Origin: Burkholderiales bacterium RIFCSPLOWO2_02_FULL_57_36 | Lineage (GTDB): Bacteria > Pseudomonadota > Gammaproteobacteria > Burkholderiales > Burkholderiaceae_D | DNA length: 33,119 bases | Direction of reading: 5' to 3' | Assembly: GCA_001770855.1 (NCBI GenBank) | Contig: MESE01000019.1 | Coordinates: forward strand, 1-33,119 | Translations under genes and position numbers: made by a program | Shown: one piece after another, positions 24,698-32,836 of the stretch | Layout: every line of letters starts with the position of its first letter | Numbering within the stretch: the first letter of the stretch is position 1 | The notes under the pieces: model-generated | The model's database searches: none | What the model saw: the letters and a program-made list of their open reading frames with translations, nothing else | What the model was told of the DNA's origin: nothing

Positions 24698-25897
24698 TTA
24701 CGTCTGCACATCCAGATCCTGCTCGTACACCACCACCCCGACATGCGGCGGTACCGGCAGCATCCATGCTTTTTGCTTGAGCGCCTGCGCCGCATCCTGA
24801 TAACCCTGGTCCCATCGCTCGGCGATTGCCACGGCCGAAAAATCGGCGTCGCGCGTTGCCGTCTCCCACGGTTTTCCGCGATAGCTGAGATGCACGACTT
24901 CCATCGTGGTCCGGCATCCCAGCTCGGCCAATTCTTTCAACGCCGGATCGTTGCGCTTGCTCTCAGGCAGCGCCTTGTAGAGTGCGCGCACCGCGCGCCG
25001 CAGGTTATGCTTTTCCTGGTACTCGCGGATGCCGCGTTCGGACCGGTTGGCATACGCGATATCCTTGTGCCGGGCATATACCTCGGGCAGTGACGTCGGC
25101 TCAGGCCCGTTCGGATTGAACAGGTCCACCATGAAACACAGCGTATTGACGCGCGGCACGTCATCCAGCACCACTTCCAGCGGCGTGTTGGACACGATGC
25201 CGCCGTCCCAATACAGTTCGCCGTCGACCGGCACCGGCGGAAAGCCGGGTGGGAGTGCGCCGCTGGCCATGATGTGCTCCGGGCCGATGCGTTGAAACAG
25301 GCTGTCGAAATAGCGCGGCGTACCGGTCTTGACATGAACTGCGCCCAGGCTGAGTCGGGTGTAATGCTGATTCAGGCAGTCGAAATCAACCAGGGACAAC
25401 AGGGTGTCGCGTAGCGGCGAGGTATCGTAGTAGCTCGCGTATTGCGCCGAACCGGCCAGAAACCCGAAAGTCGGATTGGGAATGCGCGGCGTAAACATCC
25501 CTGGCTGCCCGCACCACACCGTGGCCGCGATGCCGCCGGCGTCGTACGCCTGACGCAACTCCTTGGGCAGGCGCGAGACATCCCACAAGTCGGCGCGCGA
25601 TACCGCGTGCCAGAACTCGCGCAGCCGGTCGAGACGCCGTTCGGGCGGATTGCCGGCGATGAGAGCGGCGTTCACCGCGCCAATCGACGTGCCGGCCACC
25701 CAGTCCGGCGCAAATCCTTTTTCGTGCAGCGCTTGATAGACGCCGGCCTGATAGGCGCCGAGCGCGCCGCCGCCCTGGAGCACCAGCGCAATGCGCTGGA
25801 TGTGCTCGCCTTTGGGGAATGAGGCTGTGCTGTTCATTTTGTCGGTTCCATACATGATGTCATCCCGATGCGATGATTGACTGGTTGGACCACTCAT
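24698..25897 (-). CDS. Patatin-like phospholipase with DUF3734
   Basis: 399 aa if started at the ATG at 25897, which overlaps the pit stop codon as ATGA; other in-frame ATGs are at 25855 and 25837, the latter 15 residues before the patatin core. The core shows the oxyanion run VLQGGGALGAYQAGV, the nucleophile serine in GTSIGAVNAALIAG and the catalytic aspartate in YWDGGIVSNTPLE, the Ser-Asp dyad of patatins. The C-terminal third is the DUF3734 region. Such proteins hydrolyse acyl lipids; in Burkholderiales they often sit beside hydroxybutyrate metabolism genes, but here they follow a phosphate transporter and arsenic genes. Cytoplasmic, no signal peptide. Confidence 0.85.
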   Translation of the reverse strand: MSGPTSQSSHRDDIMYGTDKMNSTASFPKGEHIQRIALVLQGGGALGAYQAGVYQALHEKGFAPDWVAGTSIGAVNAALIAGNPPERRLDRLREFWHAVSRADLWDVSRLPKELRQAYDAGGIAATVWCGQPGMFTPRIPNPTFGFLAGSAQYASYYDTSPLRDTLLSLVDFDCLNQHYTRLSLGAVHVKTGTPRYFDSLFQRIGPEHIMASGALPPGFPPVPVDGELYWDGGIVSNTPLEVVLDDVPRVNTLCFMVDLFNPNGPEPTSLPEVYARHKDIAYANRSERGIREYQEKHNLRRAVRALYKALPESKRNDPALKELAELGCRTTMEVVHLSYRGKPWETATRDADFSAVAIAERWDQGYQDAAQALKQKAWMLPVPPHVGVVVYEQDLDVQT

Positions 25898-26967
25898 GAA
25901 ATCTTCAGTGCGATCCACGCGATGCCCGCAGCCATCGGCAAGGTCGCAATCCAAGACAGCAGCACGCTGCGCAGCATGTCCCGGTTCAAGGTATCGGCGC
26001 CCGCACCAACACCGGCGATCGATCCTACCGATACATGGGTGGTCGAGACCGGCAAGCCCAGTTGGCTGGCGGACAGCACCAGCGTGGCGGTGATCAGGTT
26101 GGCGGCCACGCCTTGCGTGTGGTCCATGCGCGTAATGCGCCGGCTCATCGTTTCGGCGACCCGCCTGGCTAACAACAAGCCGCCCGCCGCCATCACGGCG
26201 GCGATCAGCAGCACCGAACCCTCGGCATTCACCAGATGCGCCGCAATCAGCAGCGCCGCCAGTTTGGGCGTGTCGTTGACGCCGCGTGCAAAGCAGATCA
26301 AGCCGGCAGAGAAAATATGCAGCCGGTCGAGACTATGCGCAATGGAGAACCGCGCCGCCGGCGCCGCCAGAGCGTCGCAAGCCGCGCCTTCGGCGATCAC
26401 CAGACGCGGTGCCGCAATGCTGATCGCGGCGGCGCCGGGCACCAGGTCCTGCGCCGGTGCCAGCACGCAGGCGCAATCTTTTTTCTCCGGCCGCAAACGC
26501 AGCAGCCGATATGCGACGATACCCAGGGATGCCGCAATGACGGGGCTCAACAGCAAGGGCAGCAGGAAGGTATTCCATAGCCTGCCAAACTGGACCTCAC
26601 CGGGGCTGGCTGCCAAGCCCGCGCCGACCAGGCCGCCGATCAGCGCATGGGTGGTCGAAATCGGCAGTCCGGTGCGCGTTGCGATCATCACGGTAAGCGC
26701 CGCGCCGATGCCGGCGCTGACGATGAATTGCGGCGCACCTACGATCACATCGGGTAGCAAGCCCTTGCCGGAGAATTGCTGCACGAGTTCCTGGGCCAGG
26801 AACAGCGACAGCAGGCTGCCGGCAACGGTAGCGACAGTCGCCAGCAGCAAAGCGCTGCGATAGCTCAGCGTGTCCGATCCCCACACGGTGGCAAAGCCCT
26901 TGAAATTGTCATTCGCGCCGTTGCCGAACGCGAGGAACAGCGCAACGGGGATTAGCAGGATTTCCAT
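25894..26967 (-). CDS. pit: Inorganic phosphate transporter, PiT family
   Basis: 357 aa, shorter than E. coli PitA (499 aa) and typical of the compact bacterial PiT type. Both signature repeats are present: FGNGANDNFKGFATVWGS near residue 14 and ARGVNDTPKLAALLIAAH near residue 228. The paired STTH runs (PISTTHALIGG, PVSTTHVSVGS) are also present. About 10 hydrophobic helices. PiT transporters bring in phosphate with protons or sodium and also carry arsenate. It starts 21 bases after arsM in the same direction, and its stop overlaps the patatin start, so it belongs to the arsenic-linked operon. A role in arsenate entry is inference. Confidence 0.88.
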   Translation of the reverse strand: MEILLIPVALFLAFGNGANDNFKGFATVWGSDTLSYRSALLLATVATVAGSLLSLFLAQELVQQFSGKGLLPDVIVGAPQFIVSAGIGAALTVMIATRTGLPISTTHALIGGLVGAGLAASPGEVQFGRLWNTFLLPLLLSPVIAASLGIVAYRLLRLRPEKKDCACVLAPAQDLVPGAAAISIAAPRLVIAEGAACDALAAPAARFSIAHSLDRLHIFSAGLICFARGVNDTPKLAALLIAAHLVNAEGSVLLIAAVMAAGGLLLARRVAETMSRRITRMDHTQGVAANLITATLVLSASQLGLPVSTTHVSVGSIAGVGAGADTLNRDMLRSVLLSWIATLPMAAGIAWIALKIS

Positions 26968-26988
26968 CGCGATCTCTTCGCCGTCCGA

Positions 26989-28026
26989 TCAGCAGCACGC
27001 AGCGCCGGCATTGCCCGCGCCTTCATCGAAAGGCAGTGCGCCGCCGCAGCCGGCGAACAGGCCGTAGTGCCGGCTGAAGTCGCCGATGAAATCGAAATGC
27101 GCGGCGAAGCGCGTGTCGTGCAGCATGCGCCAGGTATTGCCGCACACTGGAAAGACCCGCCCGGTCTCGATGTCGTGATGCTTGTCGAGCACGAAACGGT
27201 GCGCATGCCCCGGAATGCTGCCGCGATAGATCACGGCTTGCCCGTAGTCTTCGCAGGCGCTTTCCAGTCCGTCCAGCTTGAACAGGCGGTAGGTCGCGGA
27301 AAAGAAACGCACATTGCCGGTGCGCGCAGCCAGCGCGGGATCGGTGATCGCCAGCGGCCGGTCATCGGTCAGACGCGGATCGGCGAAGCCGTGGGCTTGC
27401 GCCAGGCGCAGGAAGTCGTTCCAGTACAGCGCGCCGCCCAGGCACTCGCCGTACAGCACCGGATCGTTGCGCACCGCGGCCGGCACGCGTCGGTCCGCAT
27501 ACACGTCGGAAAAATAGAATTCGCCACCGTTCTTCAACAACCGATGCACGCCGCGCAGCACCGCGTCCTTGTCCGGCGACAGGTTGACCACGCAATTGGA
27601 TACGATCACGTCGAAGCTGCCCGCATCGAGGCCGAGTTCGTCGAGCCGCTCGATATAGCCATGCAGGAAGCGCACGTTGTCATAGCCGAAGGCATCGCGG
27701 TGGAATTGGTGGTGCCGTTGCGCCACCGCAAGCTGCTCTTCGGTCATGTCGATGCCGATCACTTCGCCCGTCGGGCCGACCAGTTGCGCCAATGCATACA
27801 CATCGCGCCCCGAGCCGCAGCCCAGGTCGAGTACGCGACAGCCTTCCAGCAGCGGCGGACAGACCAAGCCGCAGCCATAATAGCGCGACAGCACTTCAGG
27901 GTGGATGCGCGCCAGCAGCGGCTTCAGCCATTCCGGCACCTGGCTGATGTCGCAGCAGGCGCTGGTTTTGAGGTCGCCCGAATGCTGCAGCGTCTGGCCG
28001 TAATACTCTTGAACGATGTCATGCAT
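26989..28026 (-). CDS. arsM: Arsenite S-adenosylmethionine methyltransferase, ArsM-type (arsenosugar class)
   Basis: 345 aa. The SAM-binding motif is VLDLGCGSGRDVY (about 65-77), followed by VIGIDMTEEQLAVA. Candidate As(III) ligands are C24/C25 (TSACCDIS), C145 (SNCVVNLSPDK) and C195 (YGECLGGALYW). The 50-residue spacing of the last two equals that of C174 and C224 in the algal CmArsM. The C-terminal extension (about 250-345) is longer than in minimal ArsM and ends in a Cys-Cys pair. ArsM methylates arsenite to dimethylarsenicals, the substrate that ArsS then adenosylates. GGGGA lies 5 bases before the ATG. It is separated from the upstream DUF3047 gene by 120 bases. Confidence 0.85.
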   Translation of the reverse strand: MHDIVQEYYGQTLQHSGDLKTSACCDISQVPEWLKPLLARIHPEVLSRYYGCGLVCPPLLEGCRVLDLGCGSGRDVYALAQLVGPTGEVIGIDMTEEQLAVAQRHHQFHRDAFGYDNVRFLHGYIERLDELGLDAGSFDVIVSNCVVNLSPDKDAVLRGVHRLLKNGGEFYFSDVYADRRVPAAVRNDPVLYGECLGGALYWNDFLRLAQAHGFADPRLTDDRPLAITDPALAARTGNVRFFSATYRLFKLDGLESACEDYGQAVIYRGSIPGHAHRFVLDKHHDIETGRVFPVCGNTWRMLHDTRFAAHFDFIGDFSRHYGLFAGCGGALPFDEGAGNAGAACC

Positions 28027-28146
28027 GATGTCCCCTGTTGATCTTCATTGGATTGCGGCGGCGTATTGCCGGCCGCGAAAATGTTCGAATTCCATATCCG
28101 CTTCACTGCCGATTCGCAGCCGATTCACAGCTGAATTACGGCCGCT

Positions 28147-28896
28147 TCACCGTGCCTCCGCCGCGGCGCCGGGCAGGAACTCGATGTCGCCGTACCATGC
28201 GGTCGCGCTTTCGCCAGTATTGTCGGTATCGGTCGCCAGCGCAACCGCGACAATGTCGGGCGGGTCCTCGCCGAACGCCGCGCGGAAATCCGCCGCCAGG
28301 TCGCGCGTCTCGGTAATCCATCGCCCGGCTTGCGCCGCGCCGCTGCGCACCACGATCATGCGGGCGCGGTCGGTGTAGGTATTGGATTGAATCGTGCCGA
28401 CCGGCTGGCGGTTGTCCCAGATGTAATTCAGCGCGGCGGTCGGGATGCGCTGCCCGTACAGCGCTTCCGCCAGCCGCAATTTGGCGCGCGTACCGAACGG
28501 AAGTTTCTCTGCCGGATAATCGAACATCACATAGATGCGCGCCGCATAATCGTCACCGGACTTTTGCGTCATGTCGGCGGTTTGCAGCGGGGCGGCGACC
28601 TTCCAGCGCCAGCGCAGCAGAGGGTAGCGCCGGATGTCGACCCGCACCGGATGGATCAGGCCGGACATCGCGCTTTCGGCCTCTGCTTTCAACACGACCG
28701 TTCCAGCGTCCGGCACCAGGCGGTAGCGGGTGTCGTTGGCGTTGGGCGCGGGCTTGAGCGTCTGCCAGCCGGCGACCGCGCCGCCCGGCGTCATGCGCGA
28801 GAACGCCGGCACTTCCGGCGCGGCGGCAACCGCATGCGCCGCCAGGAACGCCAAATTGAACATCAGTGCGGTATGCAGTCTATGCAGTCGATTCAT
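28147..28896 (-). CDS. DUF3047 domain exported protein
   Basis: 249 aa from ATG 28896, which comes one base after the stop of the HD-GYP gene (TGA-A-ATG); a frame extending to 29064 would lie inside that gene and is low-complexity arginine-rich. Signal peptide to about residue 25 (AHAVAAAP). The DUF3047 domain follows: PLLRWRWKV, DDYAARIYVMFD, ALNYIWDN, IVVRSG, and WYGDIEFLP at the end. The fold is thought to be a lipocalin-like or jelly-roll periplasmic domain of unknown function. Its coupling to the preceding gene and its place between arsS and arsM are the only clues to its role. Confidence 0.82.
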   Translation of the reverse strand: MNRLHRLHTALMFNLAFLAAHAVAAAPEVPAFSRMTPGGAVAGWQTLKPAPNANDTRYRLVPDAGTVVLKAEAESAMSGLIHPVRVDIRRYPLLRWRWKVAAPLQTADMTQKSGDDYAARIYVMFDYPAEKLPFGTRAKLRLAEALYGQRIPTAALNYIWDNRQPVGTIQSNTYTDRARMIVVRSGAAQAGRWITETRDLAADFRAAFGEDPPDIVAVALATDTDNTGESATAWYGDIEFLPGAAAEAR

Positions 28897-28897
28897 T

Positions 28898-29767
28898 TCA
28901 CACCACCTCCGCCTGCCGCGGCGCGGTGTGGACCGCGGCGGATGATTCCTGCACGATCTGTGCAATGAGCGGAATATCGGCTTCGGGTTCCAGGTCGCGC
29001 GCTGAACCCTCGCGCCCGGTCGGCGCGGCTTGCAGCACGTCGTTCGCATCCGGTTCGGCGACAAATTCGCCGCCGCAATTGCGGCAATACAGGGTCGAGC
29101 CGGGGATTTGGTCGCGCCGGATTACCAAGGTGGGACCGCACATCGGGCAATGGCGCAGCGGGATGCCGTCGTCGCTGTGGCCGGCGACGTGGTTCAGCAT
29201 GCCGTCGCGGCCCATGATGACGAACTGGCGCCCCAGGCCGGCGTCGAATTGTCGTCCCAGGTTGTCTTCGATGGCTTGCAGCGCATCTGCGATCGGCATA
29301 CCAGGGCGGTAGGGGCGCGAACTGGTCATCGCGTCGAATGCGTCGCATATGCCGACAATGCGGGCGTCAAGCGGCACCATGTCGCCGCGCAAGCCGTTCG
29401 GATAACCGGCCCCGTCCGGCCTTTCGTGATGCGACAGAACCGCATTGCGCACCAGGTATGCCAGCGGATGCGCCGCCAGCAGGCGGAACCCGATGTCGGG
29501 GTGGGTGCGGATCACCGCTTGCTCATCGGCGCTCAACGGACCCGGCTTGCGCAGGATCGCATCCGGCACGCCGATCTTGCCGAGGTCGTGCAGGAATCCG
29601 CCGAGCGCGATACGCGCCACATGTTCTTGGTCCAGACCGGCAGCCGTCGCCAGCAATCGGGAATAACGCGAGACACGCCAGAGATGGCCGCCGGTATATG
29701 GATCGCGTGCTTCCACCATCCAGCCCATGACCAGCAGGCTGGCGAGAATTTCGTCGAGTTGTCGCAT
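28898..29767 (-). CDS. HD-GYP domain phosphodiesterase with C-terminal zinc ribbon
   Basis: 289 aa. HD-GYP motifs are complete: H28 (TGGHLWRVSRYS), H60-D61 in FLHDLGKIGVPDAIL, H89 (THPDIG), H113-H114-E115 leading to DGAGYPNGL (GYP at 121-123), and DAFDAMTSSRPYR. These enzymes hydrolyse cyclic-di-GMP (or related dinucleotides) with a bimetal iron-type centre. There is no N-terminal receiver. Residues about 205-235 form a CPMCG...CRNCG zinc ribbon (C207, C210, C228, C231), a possible metal or arsenical sensing site. AAGGAG precedes the ATG. It lies 42 bases after arsS in the same direction. Confidence 0.88.
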   Translation of the reverse strand: MRQLDEILASLLVMGWMVEARDPYTGGHLWRVSRYSRLLATAAGLDQEHVARIALGGFLHDLGKIGVPDAILRKPGPLSADEQAVIRTHPDIGFRLLAAHPLAYLVRNAVLSHHERPDGAGYPNGLRGDMVPLDARIVGICDAFDAMTSSRPYRPGMPIADALQAIEDNLGRQFDAGLGRQFVIMGRDGMLNHVAGHSDDGIPLRHCPMCGPTLVIRRDQIPGSTLYCRNCGGEFVAEPDANDVLQAAPTGREGSARDLEPEADIPLIAQIVQESSAAVHTAPRQAEVV

Positions 29768-29809
29768 GAGGGCACTCCTTGAATATAAAGCGGACCGGCG
29801 TCACCCGAG

Positions 29810-30775
29810 TTACGCTGCGAGCGCGCCGCCGCAACTGCTGCCTTGTCCCGCAGTGCAGCCATAGCAGTGATCGGCGATCGTGATCGGCAGCCCTTGGACT
29901 TCACGATCGACCAAGTCACGCAGATGGGGCTGGACCGTTTCCTTGAGGCGCATCGGCATTCCCAGCATCTGGTTGAAGTCGCAGTCGTACAAATTGCCCT
30001 GCCAATCCACGCTGACCAGCGTGCGGCACATCACTGTATCAAGATTACTTGCGCTGAAATTTTCCTTCAGCAGCGTCATGTAGCTTGCGAATTGCCCTTT
30101 CGAGACAAGCATGCTGCCGAAACGCTGGATCGGCATGTTGGCCAATACATAAAGCTGGTTGAACTCGATGCCGAAATTCGCGGCCAGTTCGCGCTGGTAA
30201 TCCGCTTCCAGCGTGTGCTGGTTTGGCGGCAATGACGGCCCCTGCGGGTTGTAGACCAGGCTTAACGTCAAGCCGCTGTCTTGCCGGCCATAGCCGAGCG
30301 CATTCAATGCCTGCAACGCGGCAATGCTCTTGTCGAACACGCCGTTGCCGCGTTGCCTGTCGACGTTTTCCTGCGAATAGCAGGGCAGGGACGCGGTGAT
30401 GTCGACCTGTTGATCGGCAAGGAACCGGGCCAGATCTTCGTAACCGGGTTCGAACAGGATGGTCAGGTTGCAGCGATCGACGACCCGTACGCCCAACTCG
30501 CGGGCCTTGCGCACCAAATGCCGGAAGTGCGGATTCATTTCCGGCGCGCCGCCGGTCAGATCCAGCGTCGACAAGTGGCGTGACTTGAGCACCTGCAGCA
30601 CCAGATCGACGGTTTCTTCATCCATCATCTCCTTCCGCGTCGGCCCGGCATTCACGTGGCAATGCTGGCAGGTCTGATTGCACTTGTAGCCGAGATTGAC
30701 TTGCAAGGTATCCAGCGTCTTGCGCCGGATTGCCGGGAAATCGGTCTTGCGAAGCAATGGATAAGTGGCGTGCAT
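29810..30775 (-). CDS. arsS: Arsenosugar biosynthesis radical SAM protein ArsS
   Basis: 321 aa. The radical SAM cluster motif is CNQTCQHC (C32, C36, C39) in NLGYKCNQTCQHCHVNAGP. Further ArsS landmarks are DLTGGAPEMNPHFR, VRVVDRCNLTIL, SLPCYSQENVDRQRG, LVYNPQGPSLPP, and the cysteine-rich end with C304, C307 and C315 (ADHCYGCTAGQGSSCGG). ArsS transfers the 5'-deoxyadenosyl group of SAM to dimethylarsenite, the first committed step to arsenosugars; some family members carry selenocysteine, whereas this one reads as cysteine throughout. I use ATG 30775, behind GAGGG; a TTG at 30787 is in frame. First gene of the minus-strand run, divergent from the DUF302 gene. Confidence 0.9.
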   Translation of the reverse strand: MHATYPLLRKTDFPAIRRKTLDTLQVNLGYKCNQTCQHCHVNAGPTRKEMMDEETVDLVLQVLKSRHLSTLDLTGGAPEMNPHFRHLVRKARELGVRVVDRCNLTILFEPGYEDLARFLADQQVDITASLPCYSQENVDRQRGNGVFDKSIAALQALNALGYGRQDSGLTLSLVYNPQGPSLPPNQHTLEADYQRELAANFGIEFNQLYVLANMPIQRFGSMLVSKGQFASYMTLLKENFSASNLDTVMCRTLVSVDWQGNLYDCDFNQMLGMPMRLKETVQPHLRDLVDREVQGLPITIADHCYGCTAGQGSSCGGALAA

Positions 30776-30884
30776 GACATCCCTCAAAGAGTCTGGTTGT
30801 TGTATTGATCGGATTGGGCGCCGATTCCTTACAATCTGATGGGACGAAAGACTACATGATCATCATCGCCATCGGAGAATTCAC

Positions 30885-31325
30885 ATGAAACAACTCTTGC
30901 TTGCCATTCTGTTTTCGATAGCGGCCGCCGGAACGTCGGCCGCGGACAACGGGATCATTTCGAAGCCGAGCCGTTACACGGTACCGGAAACCATCACCCG
31001 CCTTGAGTCGGTACTGAAAGCCAAAGGCGTCGGCATATTCGCCAAGATCAACCACAGCGGCGAAGCAAGCAAGGCCGGTCTGCAAATGCGTCCGGCGCAA
31101 TTACTCATTTTCGGCAACCCGAAGGCCGGAACGCCTCTGATGAACGTCGCCCCGCTGGCCGCCATCGATCTGCCGCTGAAGGCGCTGGCCTGGGAAGACG
31201 CGCAAGGCAAGGTCTGGCTCAGCTACAACAGTCCCGCCTATATCAAGCAACGCCACAAGCTGCCCGAGGAGTTGATGAAGCCTGTTTCCAGTGTTGACGG
31301 ATTGATCGATATGGCGCTGCAGTGA
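30885..31325 (+). CDS. DUF302 domain exported protein
   Basis: 146 aa. Signal peptide about residues 1-20 (AAAGTSAADN). The DUF302 domain follows: SRYTVPETITRLESVLKAKG, GIFAKINHSGEASKAGL, LLIFGNPKAGTPLM, and KVWLSYNSPAYI. The family is widespread, often beside heavy-metal or redox genes; a biochemical role is not established. GGAG precedes the ATG. It is alone on its strand, divergent from arsS with a 109-base gap that must hold both promoters, and converges with the sigma/anti-sigma pair. Confidence 0.85.
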   Translation: MKQLLLAILFSIAAAGTSAADNGIISKPSRYTVPETITRLESVLKAKGVGIFAKINHSGEASKAGLQMRPAQLLIFGNPKAGTPLMNVAPLAAIDLPLKALAWEDAQGKVWLSYNSPAYIKQRHKLPEELMKPVSSVDGLIDMALQ

Positions 31326-31390
31326 CAACAACTTTTCCCACATAGGCTAATGAATCTTCCCGCGTCGACATGTTCACTTCGTTCTTCCCG

Positions 31391-31576
31391 CTATTCCTGC
31401 TTTATATCGTTAACGATCCGTTCGCACGTCTTGCGCAGAAATGCCATGTTGTCTGCGAAATTGGTGCATCCAGAGCACATCATCAAATGCAGGCGCAAGG
31501 CCATCGTCTCGGTTGCCGACAGTTTCCGGTCCTGTCGTTGTGACAGCAGATACGCCGCTTCTTTACATGACATCAT
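31391..31576 (-). CDS. Zinc-finger (ZAS-type) anti-sigma factor
   Basis: 61 aa, with no membrane helix. C4, H30, C34 and C37 form the ZAS signature (Cys ... His-x3-Cys-x2-Cys, in RLHLMMCSGC). Soluble ZAS proteins hold an ECF sigma factor and release it on oxidation or metal exchange. The first ATG overlaps the sigma stop codon (ATGA), which fixes the start and couples their translation. Being last in the operon, it would damp the sigma factor that drives it. Confidence 0.85.
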   Translation of the reverse strand: MMSCKEAAYLLSQRQDRKLSATETMALRLHLMMCSGCTNFADNMAFLRKTCERIVNDIKQE

Positions 31577-32190
31577 GTTTTTTCGTCCCTTTCAAACCAG
31601 CACTGTTGCAGGCATAGCCGGAGACTCATGCGCGCGCGATGCAGAATCACCCAGCAATTGGACGTGGTGATGGCCAGTTCCTTACAAATCTCGTTTACCT
31701 CCAGCCCCAATAACTCGCGCATGAAAAACACCCGTACGGTAGTTTCGGGCATCCTGGACGTACAGAGGTCGAACACCTTCCAGAATTGTTTATCAGAAAA
31801 AGTCTGCTCCGGATCGCCCCACCGGGTCGGCATTTCACTATGCTGCCAGCGATCGTTTTCCATGAACAAAACATCAAATTCCGTTTCATCGCCGGTCGCC
31901 TCGGCAAGCTCAACCCGATTCTTGTTCCATCGGTCGCGGAAGACGTCCACAATCTTGTTCTTCAGAATTGAAAACACCCACGTTTTCACCGAAGCGCGAT
32001 GCTCGAAGCGATCGCTGGCCGCCAACGCGGCAAGAATCGTATCTTGCACAACGTCTTCTGCAACCTCTCGATTTCTGAGCTGCAAGGTCGCAAATCGCAG
32101 CAAGTTCTCGCGCAGTTGAATCAACGCAGCATCATTGAGTAATGGGTTCACGCTTTGGTTGAGCGAAATTTCATTGGTCGTTGGCTTCAT
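31573..32190 (-). CDS. ECF-family RNA polymerase sigma factor
   Basis: 205 aa. Region 2: AEDVVQDTILAAL and FEHRASVKTWVFSILKNKIVDVFR. Region 4: RMPETTVRVFFMRELLGLEV, then NEICKELAITTSNCWVILHR. The linker holds an acidic tract (ATGDETEFDVLFMEND). Sigma factors of this sort with a small ZAS anti-sigma and a downstream or upstream doxX/buf group control copper- or iron-linked bufferin operons. It lies 34 bases after doxX and overlaps the anti-sigma gene. Confidence 0.9.
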   Translation of the reverse strand: MKPTTNEISLNQSVNPLLNDAALIQLRENLLRFATLQLRNREVAEDVVQDTILAALAASDRFEHRASVKTWVFSILKNKIVDVFRDRWNKNRVELAEATGDETEFDVLFMENDRWQHSEMPTRWGDPEQTFSDKQFWKVFDLCTSRMPETTVRVFFMRELLGLEVNEICKELAITTSNCWVILHRARMSLRLCLQQCWFERDEKT

Positions 32191-32224
32191 GATCGTTGCC
32201 TTCGGTACTTTTCAAAATGCGTTT

Positions 32225-32698
32225 TTATTTAACTCCCATCATGTGATCGAGCGACGCTTTCCCGCCGCCACGCGCAATCAGATACAGCAACAAGCCGGCC
32301 CATGACAGATGCGTCGGCCATGCGTCCGGATAAACAAAGATCTGGATCACCGCAGTCATGCCGAGCAGCGCAAGCGCGGACAGCCGGGTGAACAGGCCCA
32401 GCACCAGCAGGATCGGAAACAGGTGTTCGGCATAGGTCGCCATGTGCGCCGCGACGTCGGAAGGCAGCAGCGGGACCTTGTATTCTTCCTGGAACAGGGC
32501 GTAAGCGCTGTCATTGACGGTCAGGAATCCGTCGACCTTGGTGCGGGCTGAATAAAAGAAGATCGCGGCGATTGCGATGCGATCGACAAGCGCAAGCGAG
32601 GTGTGGTTAATCAGGTTTTCCAGTTTGTCGGCAAGGCGGTTCCATAATCCGCGAATGCCGCCTGCAGTAGCAGTCTCGGTAGTGGTAGCGTAGTTCAT
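32225..32698 (-). CDS. doxX: DoxX family membrane protein
   Basis: 157 aa with four transmembrane helices (about 40-60, 85-105, 110-128, 130-145). DoxX landmarks are [40 protein letters not shown], and [24 protein letters not shown] in overlapping pieces. It carries the strong site AAAAAGGAG. DoxX proteins accompany bufferin maturation genes and ECF sigma genes in many proteobacteria. Its gene starts 12 bases after the 3' remnant of bufC, as in intact buf-doxX operons. Confidence 0.88.
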   Translation of the reverse strand: MNYATTTETATAGGIRGLWNRLADKLENLINHTSLALVDRIAIAAIFFYSARTKVDGFLTVNDSAYALFQEEYKVPLLPSDVAAHMATYAEHLFPILLVLGLFTRLSALALLGMTAVIQIFVYPDAWPTHLSWAGLLLYLIARGGGKASLDHMMGVK

Positions 32699-32710
32699 GG
32701 AAGCTCCTTT

Positions 32711-32836
32711 TTATGGTTCGTCGTGGAAGTTGTCAATACGGCTAAATGGACCGACATCAAGCAGTACGGAGAGCGATTGCGCAAGATCGGTACCGGGATT
32801 TGCGTTGAGTGCCGCGGCCGCTGCGTCGGCCAGCCA
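32711..32836 (-). pseudogene. bufC: bufC (DUF2063) 3' remnant
   Basis: A frame of 41 codons ending at TAA 32711-32713 reads [20 protein letters not shown] then [15 protein letters not shown]. This is the usual C-terminal helix and end of BufC (DUF2063), where a run of the type AAA-L-x-x-(D/N)P-x-xDL-x-x-x-L-x-x-LL-x-x-GxF is typical. The rest of bufC is absent. It is out of frame with the adjoining bufB start. The assignment is from motif shape and position before doxX. Confidence 0.55.

Noticed and set aside
27067..28041. 324-codon plus-strand frame opposite arsM
   Set aside because: Shadow of arsM, whose SAM motif and paired cysteines are on the other strand.
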